DNA from: Paraspadella gotoi
Taxonomy: Eukaryota; Chaetognatha
Direction: 5' to 3'
NCBI GenBank assembly: GCA_051294375.1
Contig: CM119269.1
Coordinates: 22,156,815 to 22,220,814 of the forward strand
Length of the DNA stretch: 64,000 nt
The position numbers and the translations under genes are program-made. The first letter of the stretch is position 1, and each line of letters starts with the position of its first letter. Below, piece by piece: positions 37,797 through 50,766 of the stretch. The notes under the pieces are model-generated. The model did not search any database, was not told the origin of the DNA, and saw only the letters and a program-made list of their open reading frames with translations.

Positions 37797-38689
37797 AGAG
37801 ACGAGAGAGAGAGAGAGAAGAGAGAGACGAGGGAGAGGTGCGCTGAGTGATTATCGTGAGATTTGGGGAATGGAGTCACAAAAGACGCAGAGGAAGGAGG
37901 GAGAGCTAGAGAATGATAAGAGAGTGGAGAGGGAGAGGGCAAAGAAGTGAAAGAGGGAGAGAAAGAGAATCAGAGATATGGAGGGCGAGAAAGCGCGAGT
38001 GGGAGGAGAGAGGAGAGAGAAAATAGGGAGAAAGGACGATCGTGTATACACGAGAGGGCAAGAGGGGCAGAAGAAGTCCGACACGGGCGCGACGCGAGCC
38101 GAGACGGGGTCGCCCGACAGAATTTTCATGATTTCGATCCAAATTTTAAATCAGCCAAAATTTTCCGTTTTTTGTGTTTTAATTTTGGGAAGAAATATTT
38201 TATTACTTTTTCTGACAAGAAAATAAATAAAAATGATATTGAAATAGTAAAGAAATTATCAAGATATGAATTTTACCGATTTTAAAAAAATTCTGATTTT
38301 TTTTTTTAGAAATCTGTTTGTTCTTTTGTGTTTTTTAAATTCAAGAAAAAAACCAGAAAATACAGACGGAATGTATTTGGTGAGTGTAATAGTGGAATCG
38401 TTATTCGGCGTTCGACCGACTGCTGCTTTACTTAAGAAGCGATCTCATTATCTTTCCTGAAAAGATTTTTTTACCCGATTGATTGATGATTGATCAACTA
38501 TTAAAATTGGTACAATCAATTGTTTAGATTTATTCATTCAATAGACAATAGACATAATAAGTAAATAAGTAACGGTAATTTCAATGTGTTGCGCCGAAGT
38601 GACTGCCTTATCACGTGTATGTTCTTTGGTGACAAGACGTTGACCATGACATGGTTTGATATAAATATGTAAACACTATACACTATTTA

Positions 38690-38905
38690 AGTCAGTTTTT
38701 TAGGGTTAAAGATTAAAGAATCAGTCCTGACAGGTTAAAGGGTCGGGGTAAAAGGATCACGGATAAAGCTTTTAGGATTCTGGTTAATATACTAAGTATA
38801 AGGTTTTGGGATTAGGGTCGGGGACATAAGATTAGATTTTTGGGGTTTGGTAATAAATTAAGTCTTATATATGTAAGTTAAGGTTAGGGTAATAAGAAAC
38901 AAAAA
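38690..38905 (+). repeat. Degenerate TTAGGG-like island, B1
   Basis: TTTTTTAGGGTTAAAGATTAAAG ... GGGATTAGGGTCGGGG ... AAGGTTAGGGTAATAA. B2 copy at 54640-54830. Confidence 0.65.
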
Positions 38906-39214
38906 AGGACATTTTTCGATAAAAAGAGCTCAAAGGTTATTGAGTCCGAAAATATTTTATTTTTGCTTCAAACAAAATGGAAAAGAAAAAAAGTTGAATT
39001 TGATTTTGAGAACACGAAATGGATCTTACGAGACTCAAGAAAAGAAAAGAAGGGAAGGGGAAAAAGTATGGAAAGTCGTAATGACTGTCTCATTGCTGTC
39101 ACATCTTTCTGTCATCAAAGACGGAATTACTTCTTGCTTGCCCATTTCTTGAGACAAGAGGATGGGAATGGGCAATGAAAGCTTTTTTTTTACAGTCGCG
39201 GTGCTCGAGGGTTG

Positions 39215-39475
39215 TCCATTGTCCATTGTCCCAATGTTATTATCTTGCTTTCCATTTTCATTGGTCTATTTTTGAATTCCAGCTGTCCAATAGTTATCTT
39301 CTTTGCTAGTCCAATGGTTTAGTGTCCAACTTTCGCAATGGTTATCGTTACGTCTGTGCTATGTCCAATTGTCTTGCTGTCCAATGGCTATTGCCCGTTG
39401 TCCTTTGTTAAATTGTTTCACTGTTTAATGTCCAATTGTCAATGATCGCATTGTTCTTGTTGTTCAAAGTCAATG
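39215..39475. repeat. Degenerate GTCCAATTGT minisatellite
   Basis: More than ten variants of (T)GTCCAATNGTTAT/GTCCATTGTC. B2 copy 55130-55395. The 111-codon B2 ORF that ends in repeated CPIVIILLSN is a translation of this repeat. Confidence 0.75.
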
Positions 39476-40693
39476 TTCATAATACTTTTTAGTCTTTTTC
39501 TTTTTCTCTGTAGGGGTTATTCCATAAAATAAATTATCACAAGTATCTTTAACATATAAAATGTTTTTTCTCTTACTATTTAAGTGAAACTTTTTCTAGT
39601 CATTCAGTCCTTTGAATTACTAATTATTTTAAATGATTTTTTGCTAATATGTGCATTTAAATTGCAATACTTAATTCTGCTCTAAGAAACTTATGCTACG
39701 CATCGCATTCGAACGAACGCGGACAAAAATAATGAAAAGAAAAAGGATGAGAAAAAGATGAAGAGAGAAAGAGACGGAGGGAGATAGTAGCAGGGAGGTC
39801 TATAAAAAGTTTTTTTTGTGTTTTTTTTGTTTTTTTTTAATTGGAAAATAATTCGGAAAAGAGAAATAAATCAGAAGCTCGCATTTTGGACAAAGGAAGA
39901 TCATTAGTACTTTCTCCTAATGAAATCTGAGAGAGAGAGAAGAGAAGAGGAGAGAGAGAGAGAGAGAGAGTAGAGCTTTATTTGATTATGTATGTTATGA
40001 ATATGTTACTCATGCATTCACCAATATGCATTCATATTTAATATGAATAAAAATACCTTAAAATTATTAGTTTACGCACAATATAAGAGTTTTTAATATT
40101 TTTTTTTCAAAGCGGCATAAGAATGTTTTAGTCATATATGCCGTGTTTTTTACGAAGCGCATAGAAAGTCAGAAACTTAGCATTCATTCCTGAACATATC
40201 TTAATTTCACATTCAGACGTAATAAAAAATGCTTTTTCAGTTTTGAATGAGAAATGATATACAAAAATCTTTGTTTTTGGAATTAAAAATTATGTTTGAA
40301 ATAAATTAGAGCAACGAGCGGAAAAGGGGAAACAGGGGATGATGGAAAAGTAGACATTCTTTTTTAGTAATAAATATAATTTTTATTATTACCTGGGTTT
40401 TTTTTACGATAAAATTAACGCAAAAAGTTTAAACCGACAAGGAAAACAACTTTTAAAAGGGCAAAAAGCTTTTGACGCGACCGAATGTTGCACATTTTGA
40501 ATTATAGTAAGTAATGCGAAATATTTCAGTTTCAGACAGACGGGCACTTTTTTCCATCGATGCCAGTCCCTTGCTGAAGCAGCGATAAACACAACGGAAC
40601 AAAACTCGTCTCTTTCTTTTGCTGTCTTCCATCGTCGCTTTATGCATCACTCCTTTCGTCGTCGCTCTCTAACGTCGCAACTGCTTTCCTTCA

Positions 40694-40990
40694 ATCGTTC
40701 AAATTATCGTCGTCGTTTCTGTCGATCCCCGATCCTGACCGATGAGTCACCCTCAGCAATCCAGATTTTGTTGTTGTAGAAAAGTACATAGGGAAAGACC
40801 AATGCCTAATACCTAACTTATCAGCTTAACGCTATATGTCCTCAACCCATCCTTACCTGCTAACCCCTATCGCCCAAACATACCTTATCCACTATACCGA
40901 AACCCCGAAACCACAATTAATCCATCGTTCAATTATCGTACGTTTTTGTCGATCCCGATCCTGAGTCATCACTGACCCAGAGAGAAAGAG
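40694..40990. repeat. Telomere-like island between ~60-bp direct repeats, B1
   Basis: ATCGTTCAAATTATCGTCGT...GATCCTGACCGATGAGTCACC occurs at 40694-40757 and again, diverged, at 40921-40985. It brackets CCTAAT/CCTAAC-like sequence. The cleaner B2 version is 56535-56815. Confidence 0.7.
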
Positions 40991-41646
40991 AGAGCAGGAG
41001 TATGAGATTCGCTGCTCTTCGTCAGACGGCAAGGGGGGCATCCGGGAAGAGCATTCATCGGGCCATAGACTACTTAGGTACTACAATAATCTCTTAACAA
41101 AACTGTATAATTTGGACTGCTTATAAGAAAGCGCTGAACCACACGTACCTCCGCTCGACTGTCCAGTGACCAACTCTTGTCCCAAATTGACCAAAAGTTT
41201 TGAACAGTTTGGGGGCGGTCGTCAGTGGATCTGTCCGTGCTGTCTCCTGGCGTCCGGTCAAGTTGTCAGAAAAATCGTGAGTTTCGGTTTTTTTTCACAT
41301 ACGGGCAGCCCACTTTTTTTCCTTTTTTTTCTTATATCATAAATCAATACATCATCATCATCATCAGTCATCAAACATCATCATCATCAAGCATAATCAT
41401 CATCATCATCATCCATCTCTATTTATGAACTCGGGGTCCTTTTTTTGGCTCTTCCGTGTCGTAATCGTTTTTGCCTCTTCCCTTCCTCCTCTTCCTCCTA
41501 TCCTTTCTTTCCGCCGGAACTCCTTGCCCATTCTTGGCTCACACTTTTTCTCGTACACTTTCTCTCCTCTCTCTCTCTCTCTCTCGTCTCTCTCTCCTCT
41601 CATCTCATCTCTCTCTCTCTCTCTTCTCCTCGTCTCATCTCTCTCA

Positions 41647-41671
41647 NNNNNNNNNNNNNNNNNNNNNNNNN
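41647..41671. other. 25-N gap between B1 and B2
   Basis: Fixed-length N run with CT repeats before it and GA after. Other 25-N gaps: 29005-29029, 31266-31290, 58244-58268. Confidence 0.99.
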
Positions 41672-42249
41672 GAGAGGGTAGATGTGAAGTTCTGCACTCC
41701 ACCCAATGGAGGGTGAGCGTGCCTGCCGTCGTTTTTGTGGAGTGTGAGTCGTCTCCCTGTGTTCTGAAAACGAGAGCAGGAATGAGCTTCGCCGTTAGTC
41801 TCACCAGAAAGATGAGGCCGCATAGGAGATTATAGGCGCCTAGTGAACTTCACAGGCTGAGGATTATATGTAGCTGAACGCTGTGTAAAAGACGTTATTA
41901 CCGATCGGGATGTACACATCTCTTAAGCCCAAATTGCCAGATAGTTTTTCCAATTTTTGGGTAATCTATAAGCAATTAGTAATTATTTATTGTAGATAGT
42001 TTGTTATTACTTATATTATACACGGTGCAACCGTGCAACAAGTGTTGATCGTCACGCTAAATAAACTATTCTCTAATTTCTTAATCAATGATTTAATATT
42101 TTTATTATTACTTAGCCTGCAATAGATACATGAGCTAAAAGAATTTAATGAAATAATATTAGAACTCCTTGGCCATTAAAAATCCTGATATATATTTTAA
42201 AACGTTATTCTATTCCGCGCTAACAGATGTTTTATAAAGCCCAGCAAAG

Positions 42250-42778
42250 TTCGAGCACAAAACTGTTTTCAATCGATTTGTGAAGAGGCGACGTCAATCT
42301 GGCGAGAAAATGGATTGTGTGGTAATTCACGATATATTTGGTCACTCATTAATTTTAATATTTCCACCTGAAAAATGGAAGAACAGTTAAGCACTATCCC
42401 GCTACATGAAAGATGAAAGAAACAACTGAATTGTAGCGACAGCTATAGTTCTCGATTTCTGTATTATTTTGTATTAACTAAGTTTTTTAAATATAAAACT
42501 CCAGTAATTACTGTAGTTAATCGACGTCTACCGAATGAAGCATATTGATACCTATTTCAGTCCCGTCTGCCGAATATCTTCGCTCGCAAATCATAGCTAA
42601 AGCATCAAATGATAAAGTTTTTAGCTTAGCTGAACAATACAATTAATTATTTCATTAGTTACATACTAACTAACCCCAGTTCCGTTCCGTCGGATTCCTC
42701 GCGCCGATCTCCCTCCCGGGACGAACTGTATTCTCTCCGCCGACGCAAGTAGCCAAAAGGACGTTGGCTCGTCGCCAT
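42250..42778 (-). pseudogene. Small membrane protein gene, copy B2 (indel-broken)
   Basis: Counterpart of 29474-29988. The start region (ATG at 42778) and membrane exon are recognisable, but single-base indels destroy the frame and the donor sites. These look like sequencing errors rather than decay. Confidence 0.4.
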
Positions 42779-44129
42779 CCCGCCTCACAGATCGCTTAGT
42801 GTATTATTTTATTTAATATATATTTAATTTATTATTCAATCAATACATGTTATGAATGTGAGAATAATAACGTAAATGCCAGAATGTATAGTCCGAAAGT
42901 GTCCACTAAGAATTTTTCGATAATTATAAGATACAGTAATTTCTAATTTATTTAATATAATTGACGATTTTATTCGAATTACAACGGGTTGATCCAGTAG
43001 TACCAATCATCATCAACAAACAACAAATCAAAGCAACTAATGTCTAAAGCAACATAAAATAGAGAGAAAAAAAAACAGTTATTAAATAAATTAATGAATT
43101 AAAATTTAACAATTAAATTGTTTCTATGTTGTAAAGAAAATGGAACAAGTTGTCTGAAGAAGTCATTTTTTTCATTGTTATATATCTTTGAGATAAGGTT
43201 TCTTACGATATTAAAATTGTAGATCAGGTCGGTATATCATGATTTTTATATATACTACGTATTTAATTATATATATCTAGTTGATCAGCGGTATTTTTTA
43301 GGCCAGCAGGCATATTTTAGCCTTAAAAAAAGTACCTTACACTCCTTTGATTTTTTTCGTCTGCGAAAAATTAGTAAGATAACATTTATTTTAAAAAAAA
43401 CGTAAGATCTACATTAGTCATTACTTTTTTCGCTATTTAGTTACAGGTAGTACCCAGCGGAAAATTATAAAACGTGCCATTTTTGACTGAATTTCTATTA
43501 CATTATAATTTAGCTAAGGAGTTTTCTTGACGTCTGAAATAAGGAAGACGGAGTTGATGCATAGTTTACTAAAATTTGCCAACGAGAAATATAACGCTCG
43601 TGCGTTCAATAAGCTATCTGCAAATGTTCATTTGATCTTATAAATTCCTCTTCAATCTCTGACAAAAGCGACATCAAGTAGAATGTTTTAAACCAACATC
43701 AATTTTAATTCCAATTTCGCTTCCAATATGATAAAAACAACAAACATATTACACCATTATTTCAGGGAACAATTGAATTTTTAGCTTTTCTGCTATAAAC
43801 ATGTTCAAAAGTTAATTGTTTTTCTAACCTGGCGAAGATTTGAATTCATAATTCGATGATAATAGACGTAAAATACATCAAAGCAACGAAAAGTTGAATT
43901 ACTGAGTACTCCACCCTTTGCCTATCCGTTTGCCACTATTCCGGTTCGCCAGACTCACCAGTTTGCTACTGGATTAGTCACTCTCCCGTGCTTCTCCCGT
44001 TTATCTACTCATTTCTCATTAATGTTTGCTCAATCCGGATTGCCCCTTTCCAGTTTGTCCACCGGATTGCTCGCTAGACGGTTTGCCCACAAGATTTGAC
44101 TCGCACAGGTACGATTTCCTCTCCATCAC

Positions 44130-45840
44130 GCTGCTTTTTTCTCCGCAGCTTCAATATAATCCCTAATCACTCCCCAGCTCCATCAAATATCTCCTTCGAA
44201 TCCCACTCAAAGTAATCCTGCTTCTCTCCCCAGTCTCCATCAATCTCTTTTCGGCTCCATGAAATAATCCCTCATCTATCCAGCCCATCTCTTATCCGCT
44301 CCATCATGAATGCTCTTCTCTCCCAGCTCATCAGTCCTGGCTTCTCCTAATCATAATCCCAGCTCAGTTCTCTATCCCCAAGCTCTAAAATTGTCATTCT
44401 GCACCATCAATGCTCTTCTTTGCTTCACTTTAATAATCCTGTTTCCGTATCTCCCAGCTCCACATGAATCTCTTCTTCAGCTCCATCTAAGTAAATCCCA
44501 CCGCCTCGTCCCTACTCACCAATGTCTACTCCCTGCCTCCAACTGACTATAATCCATGCCTTCGCTCTACTCCAGCTCCATCAATTTCTCCTTCGCTCCA
44601 CATAGATCTTACCCTCACTTTCTCCCTGCTATTACCATCAATCTCCTTCTTTGCTCCATCTTTATACTACCTAGATCTTTCCTCTCTCCGTCGGGTCTTT
44701 CTATCAAATATTCTTCATTTGTCCCTCATGACCACTCTCTCACTCTTTCCACTACTCAGATACTCTTCAATCGCTCCATAAATTTATTGCCAGCCTCCTC
44801 ACTTTCTCTCAGCTCCATCATTCTTCATTCTCCGCTTCAATCAATAAACCCACTCCTCCTCTTCCTCACGTCCAATTCAAGTCTCATTACTTCGCATCTT
44901 CTTTAAGTATCCACCTTGTCCTCTCACCGCCCATCAGATCTCTTTTCGCTCCATCAATATAATCCCGCCCTCCTCTCTCCGCTCCACCAATCTCTTCTTC
45001 GCTCCATCAGAGATTATCCCCCCTTTCTCTCCCCGCTCCATCAGTCTTTACTTCGCTCCATCAAATAATCCCGCCCTCCTATCTCCTGCTCGCTCACAGT
45101 CTCTTCTTCGCTCCATCAAATAATCCCGCCCTTCCTCTCTTCCCCGCTCCACCAATCTCTTCTTCGCTCCATCAAAATAATCCCGCCTCCTCTCTCCGCG
45201 CTCCATCAGTCTCCTTCTTCACTCCATCAAATAATCCAGCCTTCCTCTCTCCGCCGCTTCCACCAATCTCTTTCTCGATCCATGCAATAAATACCGCCCT
45301 CTCTTCTCCACCGCTCCATCACTCCTTCTTCGCTCGCAATCAAATAAATCCCGGCCCCCTCTCTCCTCGCTCCATCAGTCTCTTCTTCGCCCATCAAATA
45401 ATCCCGCCCTCCTCTCTCCCCGCTCACCAATCTCTTCTTCGTTCCAATCAATAATCCCGCCCTCCTCTCTCCCGCTCCATCAGTCTCTTCTTCACTCCAT
45501 CACAAATAATGCCGCCCTCTCTCTCTCCCGCTCCCCATCAGTCTCTCTTCGCTCCATCAAATAATCCGCGCCCCTCCTCTCTCCCCGCTCCATCAATCTC
45601 TCTTGCCGCTCCATCAAATATCCAGCCTTCCTCTCTCCCCGCCCATCATCTCTTCTTCAACTCCATCAAATTAATCCGCCCTCTCTCTCATGCCGCTCCT
45701 CAGTCTCTTTCTTCGCTCCCCATCAAATAATCCAGCCTTCCTCTCTCCCCGCTCGCATCAGTCTCTTCTTCGCTCCATCCAAATAATCCCGCCTTCCTCT
45801 CTCCCCGCTCCACCAATCTCCTACTCCGCTCCACTTACAA
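44130..45840 (+). repeat. 54-bp minisatellite array, B2
   Basis: About 30 noisy units, all in one orientation, ending at the RAMP4 stop region. The last units read CTCCACTTACAAATATTCCTGCCCTC, grading into RAMP4 codons. Confidence 0.9.
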
Positions 45841-48800
45841 ATATTCCTGCCCTCTGCGATGGTTTCGAATGACTTCGAAAGATGGCGGAACCGCAGACGA
45901 CCGAAGATGAAGATTCGCAATCATGACGGGTCCGACGGGCGAGGATTCCTCTTCGGGGCGGACGAGCGGACTTGGGGATGGGATGGAATGGAGGCAAGGA
46001 TGTTGTGAGGAAAGTTAATAATCGGCTCTTTGGTCATTTATTATGAAAAAGGGTAATTTATAAAAATATTAAATCTCTCTCCTAGTTCCAGAGCAGCGAC
46101 CCTAAATTTTTCACCCTCAAGATTCCGGAACTTAATTTAAACGTCAAATATTTAACCCGGTAATGCTGTTCTAGATAACTTATAAGCCAGTATCTTAACT
46201 AAACTCTCTTAAGCTCGTAATACCTAACCGAACGATAGACTTGGCTGAGACGTAACTTAACCTAAACACCTGATTCCCTTATCCGTATTTTACCCTATTC
46301 CTGTTGCGTCGCAAACCTGAAACGCTTTAGACAGAATAAAATTCAGCACTTGGGAACGTTTTCCGCGTACGTTCTTGTTGTGAGCGTTGCTGAGAAAACA
46401 TAACGGAGATAAACTTACATTAGTGATAAACCTAGAAGCATTATTATAATTTATAAAGACTAGCTTTTGAGTCTCATATGAACTTTAGTTTTCCCACTGA
46501 CCGCGACTAGATAATATTTTAAATATAATAAAATGCTAGTGACTTATCAAAATTTTTAAAAAACAAAAAACCAAAAGTATATCCTCCCATAAATAATTAA
46601 AGAATTGGAGATGAAAAGTTTTGTCTTATTGAAATAGAGGAGAGGCATCTATACGATAAAAAAACAAGTTTGGAGTAAGCAAACAATGTCGGATCTGCCT
46701 ACAATAATTAATTAATTAATTAATCGATTAAATTAATTAATTAATTAATTAATTTTAATATGTAATAAAATTAATTTTAACTTTATATTCAAACTTATCA
46801 ATCGATGTCCCTTAAAATTGGGTTTAGGACAGTTATATAAATATGTTTTGTTACATTTTATCAAAAACAACAAATATCCCTATTTTATTTTATTGTCTCC
46901 TTCTCTCTCTCTCTCTCTCCTCACTCACTCTCGTTCTCCTCTCTCTCTCTCTTCTCTTTTTTTTTTTCTGGCAATTGCGACGATTCTTTATGCTTTTCAG
47001 ATTTTTTTTACTTGCATCATTTTTTCACAATTAATTCATTAATTAATCATTAATTTAATTAAAACATTTATTTAGTAATCAATTAATATTAAAGATTCAA
47101 GTAAATGTGACTTATGTTTTTTCCATCTAAACACATTCCCCTGGCACAATTCCGTCAATACTTTAATATTATTATTATATAAATTAATAAATATTTAAAA
47201 GCTTCAGTGCAACAACCAATGAATAATTCAAAAAGTTATATTGAAAATCGATTTAGTAGTAAAAAGGAAAAAAAATTTAAAGAGAAACCTAGAAGTTATA
47301 AAAAGCTGTTTCAATTTTGGCCCGCCTTACTAGATAATTAGGCCTTACTAGATATATTGCATGTGAATTAAAGCAATGTTATCGGAATAATAATTTCTCA
47401 TTTTATGTATTTTGTAAGTATTTTAAAGTAATTTTTAATCAGTGAGTTAAAATAAGCAACTTTTTTATTCGCTAATTTTTATCTCGGACTTCCTCTCTCT
47501 TTCTAATCTTTCTCTCTCTCGCTCAACTCTCTCTCTCTTCTCTCCTCTCTTCTCTCTCTCTTTGCAATTGCGACGATCCCTTATGCTCATTTTACTGCTT
47601 CTCTCTCTTCTCTCTCTCTCTCCTCTCTCTCTCTCTCATCTCTCTCTCTTCTCTCTTTGCCAATTGGGCGAAACGATCCTTATGCTTTTAGGATTTTTTT
47701 TAAACTTGGTATCATTTTTCTGCTTCAAGTAAATGTGACTTAGGGTTTTTTTTTTCGCATTTAAACTCATTTCCCACTGGGCACAATTCCGTCAAAACTT
47801 CTATATCTAGCTTTTTCACATCACTTTCCTACCCGCTCACAAAAATTTCTCTAAATTATTATGGTTAAAAATAAGTAAAAAAGATTCAAGTAAATGATGA
47901 CTCATATTTTTTTCAATTTTAAACTCATTTCCACTCGTACGTTTCCACAGACCGAAACTTTTATATGCAAGGCATCGATACACATTTTCTACCCACACAA
48001 AAAATTTGAACTCAATCTATCCATCCAATTATGATTAATTAAGAGTACTTATTGGTTAAAAATAAGTAAAAAGATTTTAGTAAATGCGACTTATGTTTTT
48101 CCACTTAAACTCATTTCCACTCACACGATTCCGTGAAACGTTATATCCAGCTTTATCACACACTTTCGCTACCCCACAACACAAAATTTTCATTTCAATC
48201 CAACCAGCCCAATCAGAGTTATTTGGAGCTTTTGCTAAGGTGGGACGGATGGACGGATTGCAATTGACTGATTAATTTAATTATTGATTAAATTAATTGA
48301 CTATTGATTAATTAAAACTGAATTAATTATTTGACTTATTATACATCCTGCATATACATTTAATATAAAAGGAAAAGAAGCATAATCATTAGTGAAAAGC
48401 AGGTTTTTTTGTTTTTTCGCATTTAAACTCATTTCACTCAAAAAAGATTCCATCGAAACTTGTTTCCTGTTTAATCACACCTTTTCTACTCCAACATACA
48501 AAATTCCAAGGTCAATCGATAATTAAGTGGTAATAAGCTTATCTTGGTCAACTTGCATAATTTAATCAACTTGCATAATTTGGTCAACTGACATAATTGG
48601 TTAACTGACATAATTTGGTCTACTGACATAATTTGGTTAACCTGACATAATTTGGTCAACTGACATAATTTGATCAATTAAGATAATTTGGTCAAACCGC
48701 GGCCATAATTTGGTTAACTGGCATAATTTTATCAACTAGCCTAATTTGGTCAACAGGCGATTAAATTTGGTCAACTTGGCAAAACTTGATTAAGCTTGCA

Positions 48801-49667
48801 GAATTTGGTCAACTGCATAATTGGTCAATCAATCAATCAATCAATCATAGCAGAGAGAGAGAGAGAGGAACTTAAAAAATTCAAATAAATGTGTCTGTTT
48901 TGGTTTTCTAATTTGAACTCTTTCCACTCCTACGATTCCATCAAAAAAAATTTTATGCCACCTTTATTTACATTACTTTCCTAACCCACACACAAAATTC
49001 AATTTCGATTTATCTATCCAATTTTTATAAACAAAAATAATTATGAGTAAATTTAAGTAAAAAATACTTCAAGTAAATATGACTTTTGTTTTTCCATTTT
49101 AACTCAATTTCACTCCCGCAGATTCCCCATCGAAACTTTATACGAGCTCAAATCAACAGACACTTTCCTACCACCATACAAAATTCAGTCAATTGCACTA
49201 TCCACTCAATGAGCAATTGGCGTTTCAAATAGTGAAATATATTTTTTTTTGTTTTTTTCCATTTAATCCAATTTTCCACTCGCACGGATTCCCTCGAAAA
49301 CCTTTCATATCCCATCTCCATCAACACAGTTTCCTACCCACACACAAAATTTCATACCAAAATTCCATCCATCCAATCACGGGTAATTGGAGTTTTTTGC
49401 TAAGGTGGGAACGGACGGACGGACGGGACGGAACGACGGAAGGACAGACGGACGGACGGACACATCAATTTTTTTTTGCATAATTTATCATAATTCGGAT
49501 GTTTCTCTGACATGATAATAAGTGTGTGCCGCGACAATAATTTGAGGGGGCGGACCGACGTGACCGAAAAAGTGAGTTATAGAGTCGGGATCTGCTGATA
49601 TAGCAGATCCGACTAAAAATGTACCTTTTTGCCCTCATTTGTCGTAGTTCGCGACTGTGCGGGCCAT
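45835..49667 (-). CDS. SERP1 (RAMP4): SERP1/RAMP4, copy B2 (indels; transposon in intron 1)
   Basis: Exons at about 49667-49625, 46389-46349 and 45970-45835 match B1 exons 1-3. Exon 3 still shows the [11 protein letters not shown]-coding DNA in part, but indels break the frame in all three exons. The donor of exon 2 has lost a base (CCCAAG|TGCTG). Intron 1 is enlarged from 263 bp to about 3.2 kb by the element at 46665-49614. If the indels are sequencing errors, this could be an intact allele or paralogue. Confidence 0.7.
46665..49614 (+). mobile_element. Helentron/HINE-like element, 2.95-kb copy inserted in RAMP4 intron 1
   Basis: Ends match the A copies: CAAGTTTGGAGTAAGCAAAC AATGTCGGATCTGCC and GTCGGGATCTGCT-gatat-AGCAGATCCGACT. 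The empty site is B1 33788-33800 (GATAAAAAAAATGTACC). Here the element lies between GATAAAAAAA and AAAAATGTACC, so any target duplication is hidden in the A-run. Internal core: about eight ~160-bp units plus an 18-bp minisatellite. No nested Penelope-like fragment. No transposase or Rep/helicase ORF. Confidence 0.7.
48541..48825. repeat. 18-bp minisatellite (CATAATTTGGTCAACTGA) within the HINE-like element
   Basis: About 16 imperfect units. The four-base core GGTCAACT and CATAATTTG recur throughout. Confidence 0.85.
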
Positions 49668-50331
49668 CTTCCTCTTACTTCTTTTTCCTCCTGCCGAAAG
49701 AACTATCCGCAAAACTCTAGCCGTAAAAAGACGATGCCGCAAACCGCACTGTGCCGCAAAGTAATCGTACGCGTCGCTCAGGTCGCTCAGTCACGTAACG
49801 ATGATCGGCGAGAAAGTTTTAGAATAACTTCTGCCGCAAATATGAAGTTAAACTGGTCTGCCGCAAGAGGTTACTTGGACTTTGCTACAACCGCTACTCA
49901 CTGATTTTGTTGCTGCAAGATGAGATTTCGTCGACGGAGACAATAGATTTGCGGTAAAGACGAAAACTAAAACGATTTTTTTTGTTTGCATTTTTTTATC
50001 TTTTAGTGTTGCCAGATGTTTGGATCGGGATCTCATCTAGACTTTTAATGAGACTCAAGAATAAAAGCATTTGGTAACTAAATATTTTTATTTTTATTAG
50101 TTTGCTTTTTAACCGTATATTCTTAGCGATAGATATTGTTTCAAAAAGAATATGGAATCAGATTGATAAAAACCAAACGAATTCCAGATGAAATGTTTGT
50201 AATCAAAATATGTAATAAAAAACAAACCACTTTAACACAGAGCTATTCAGGGCAATAATTTAAATTTTTCCTGAGAGAGAGAGAACAGAGAGAGAGATAT
50301 CGAGCGAGAGAGAGAAAGAGACTCCGTCTCT

Positions 50332-50716
50332 CTATTCATTTCCCTTCGCAATCCACGGATCGGCGACGAAATCTACGAAGATGTTTCGGCATCTCCAGCT
50401 TCTCCCAGCGAGTCCTTCAAGGATGTTTCCGGTCGGCCGCGGCCCCAAGCCCGCCTCGTTCTTTGATCGCCTCCCAGAGGGCGCGACGCGCGAGATGAGG
50501 AGCGACGATGGAAGACTTCGATTGCGCCGCTGGGCTAGAAAAATTGCGGGCGCCGGATTAGGGGCGGCCGGGGATAAGGGACGCCGGGATTAGGGGCGCC
50601 GGGATTTGCGGCCTCAGATTCAAGAAACCGAGCCAAGACTCTCTTTCCCAATGGATGTCGGCGCGGAGAAGAATCTGAAGAGAGAGAGAGAGATTTTAAG
50701 AGAGAGAGAGAGCAGA

Positions 50717-50766
<50 letters not shown>

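Noticed and set aside
40404-40760. Possible minus-strand coding region MEDSKRKRRVLFRCVYRCFS
   Set aside because: The frame is lost in B2, several frames look equally plausible, and there is no family or splice support.
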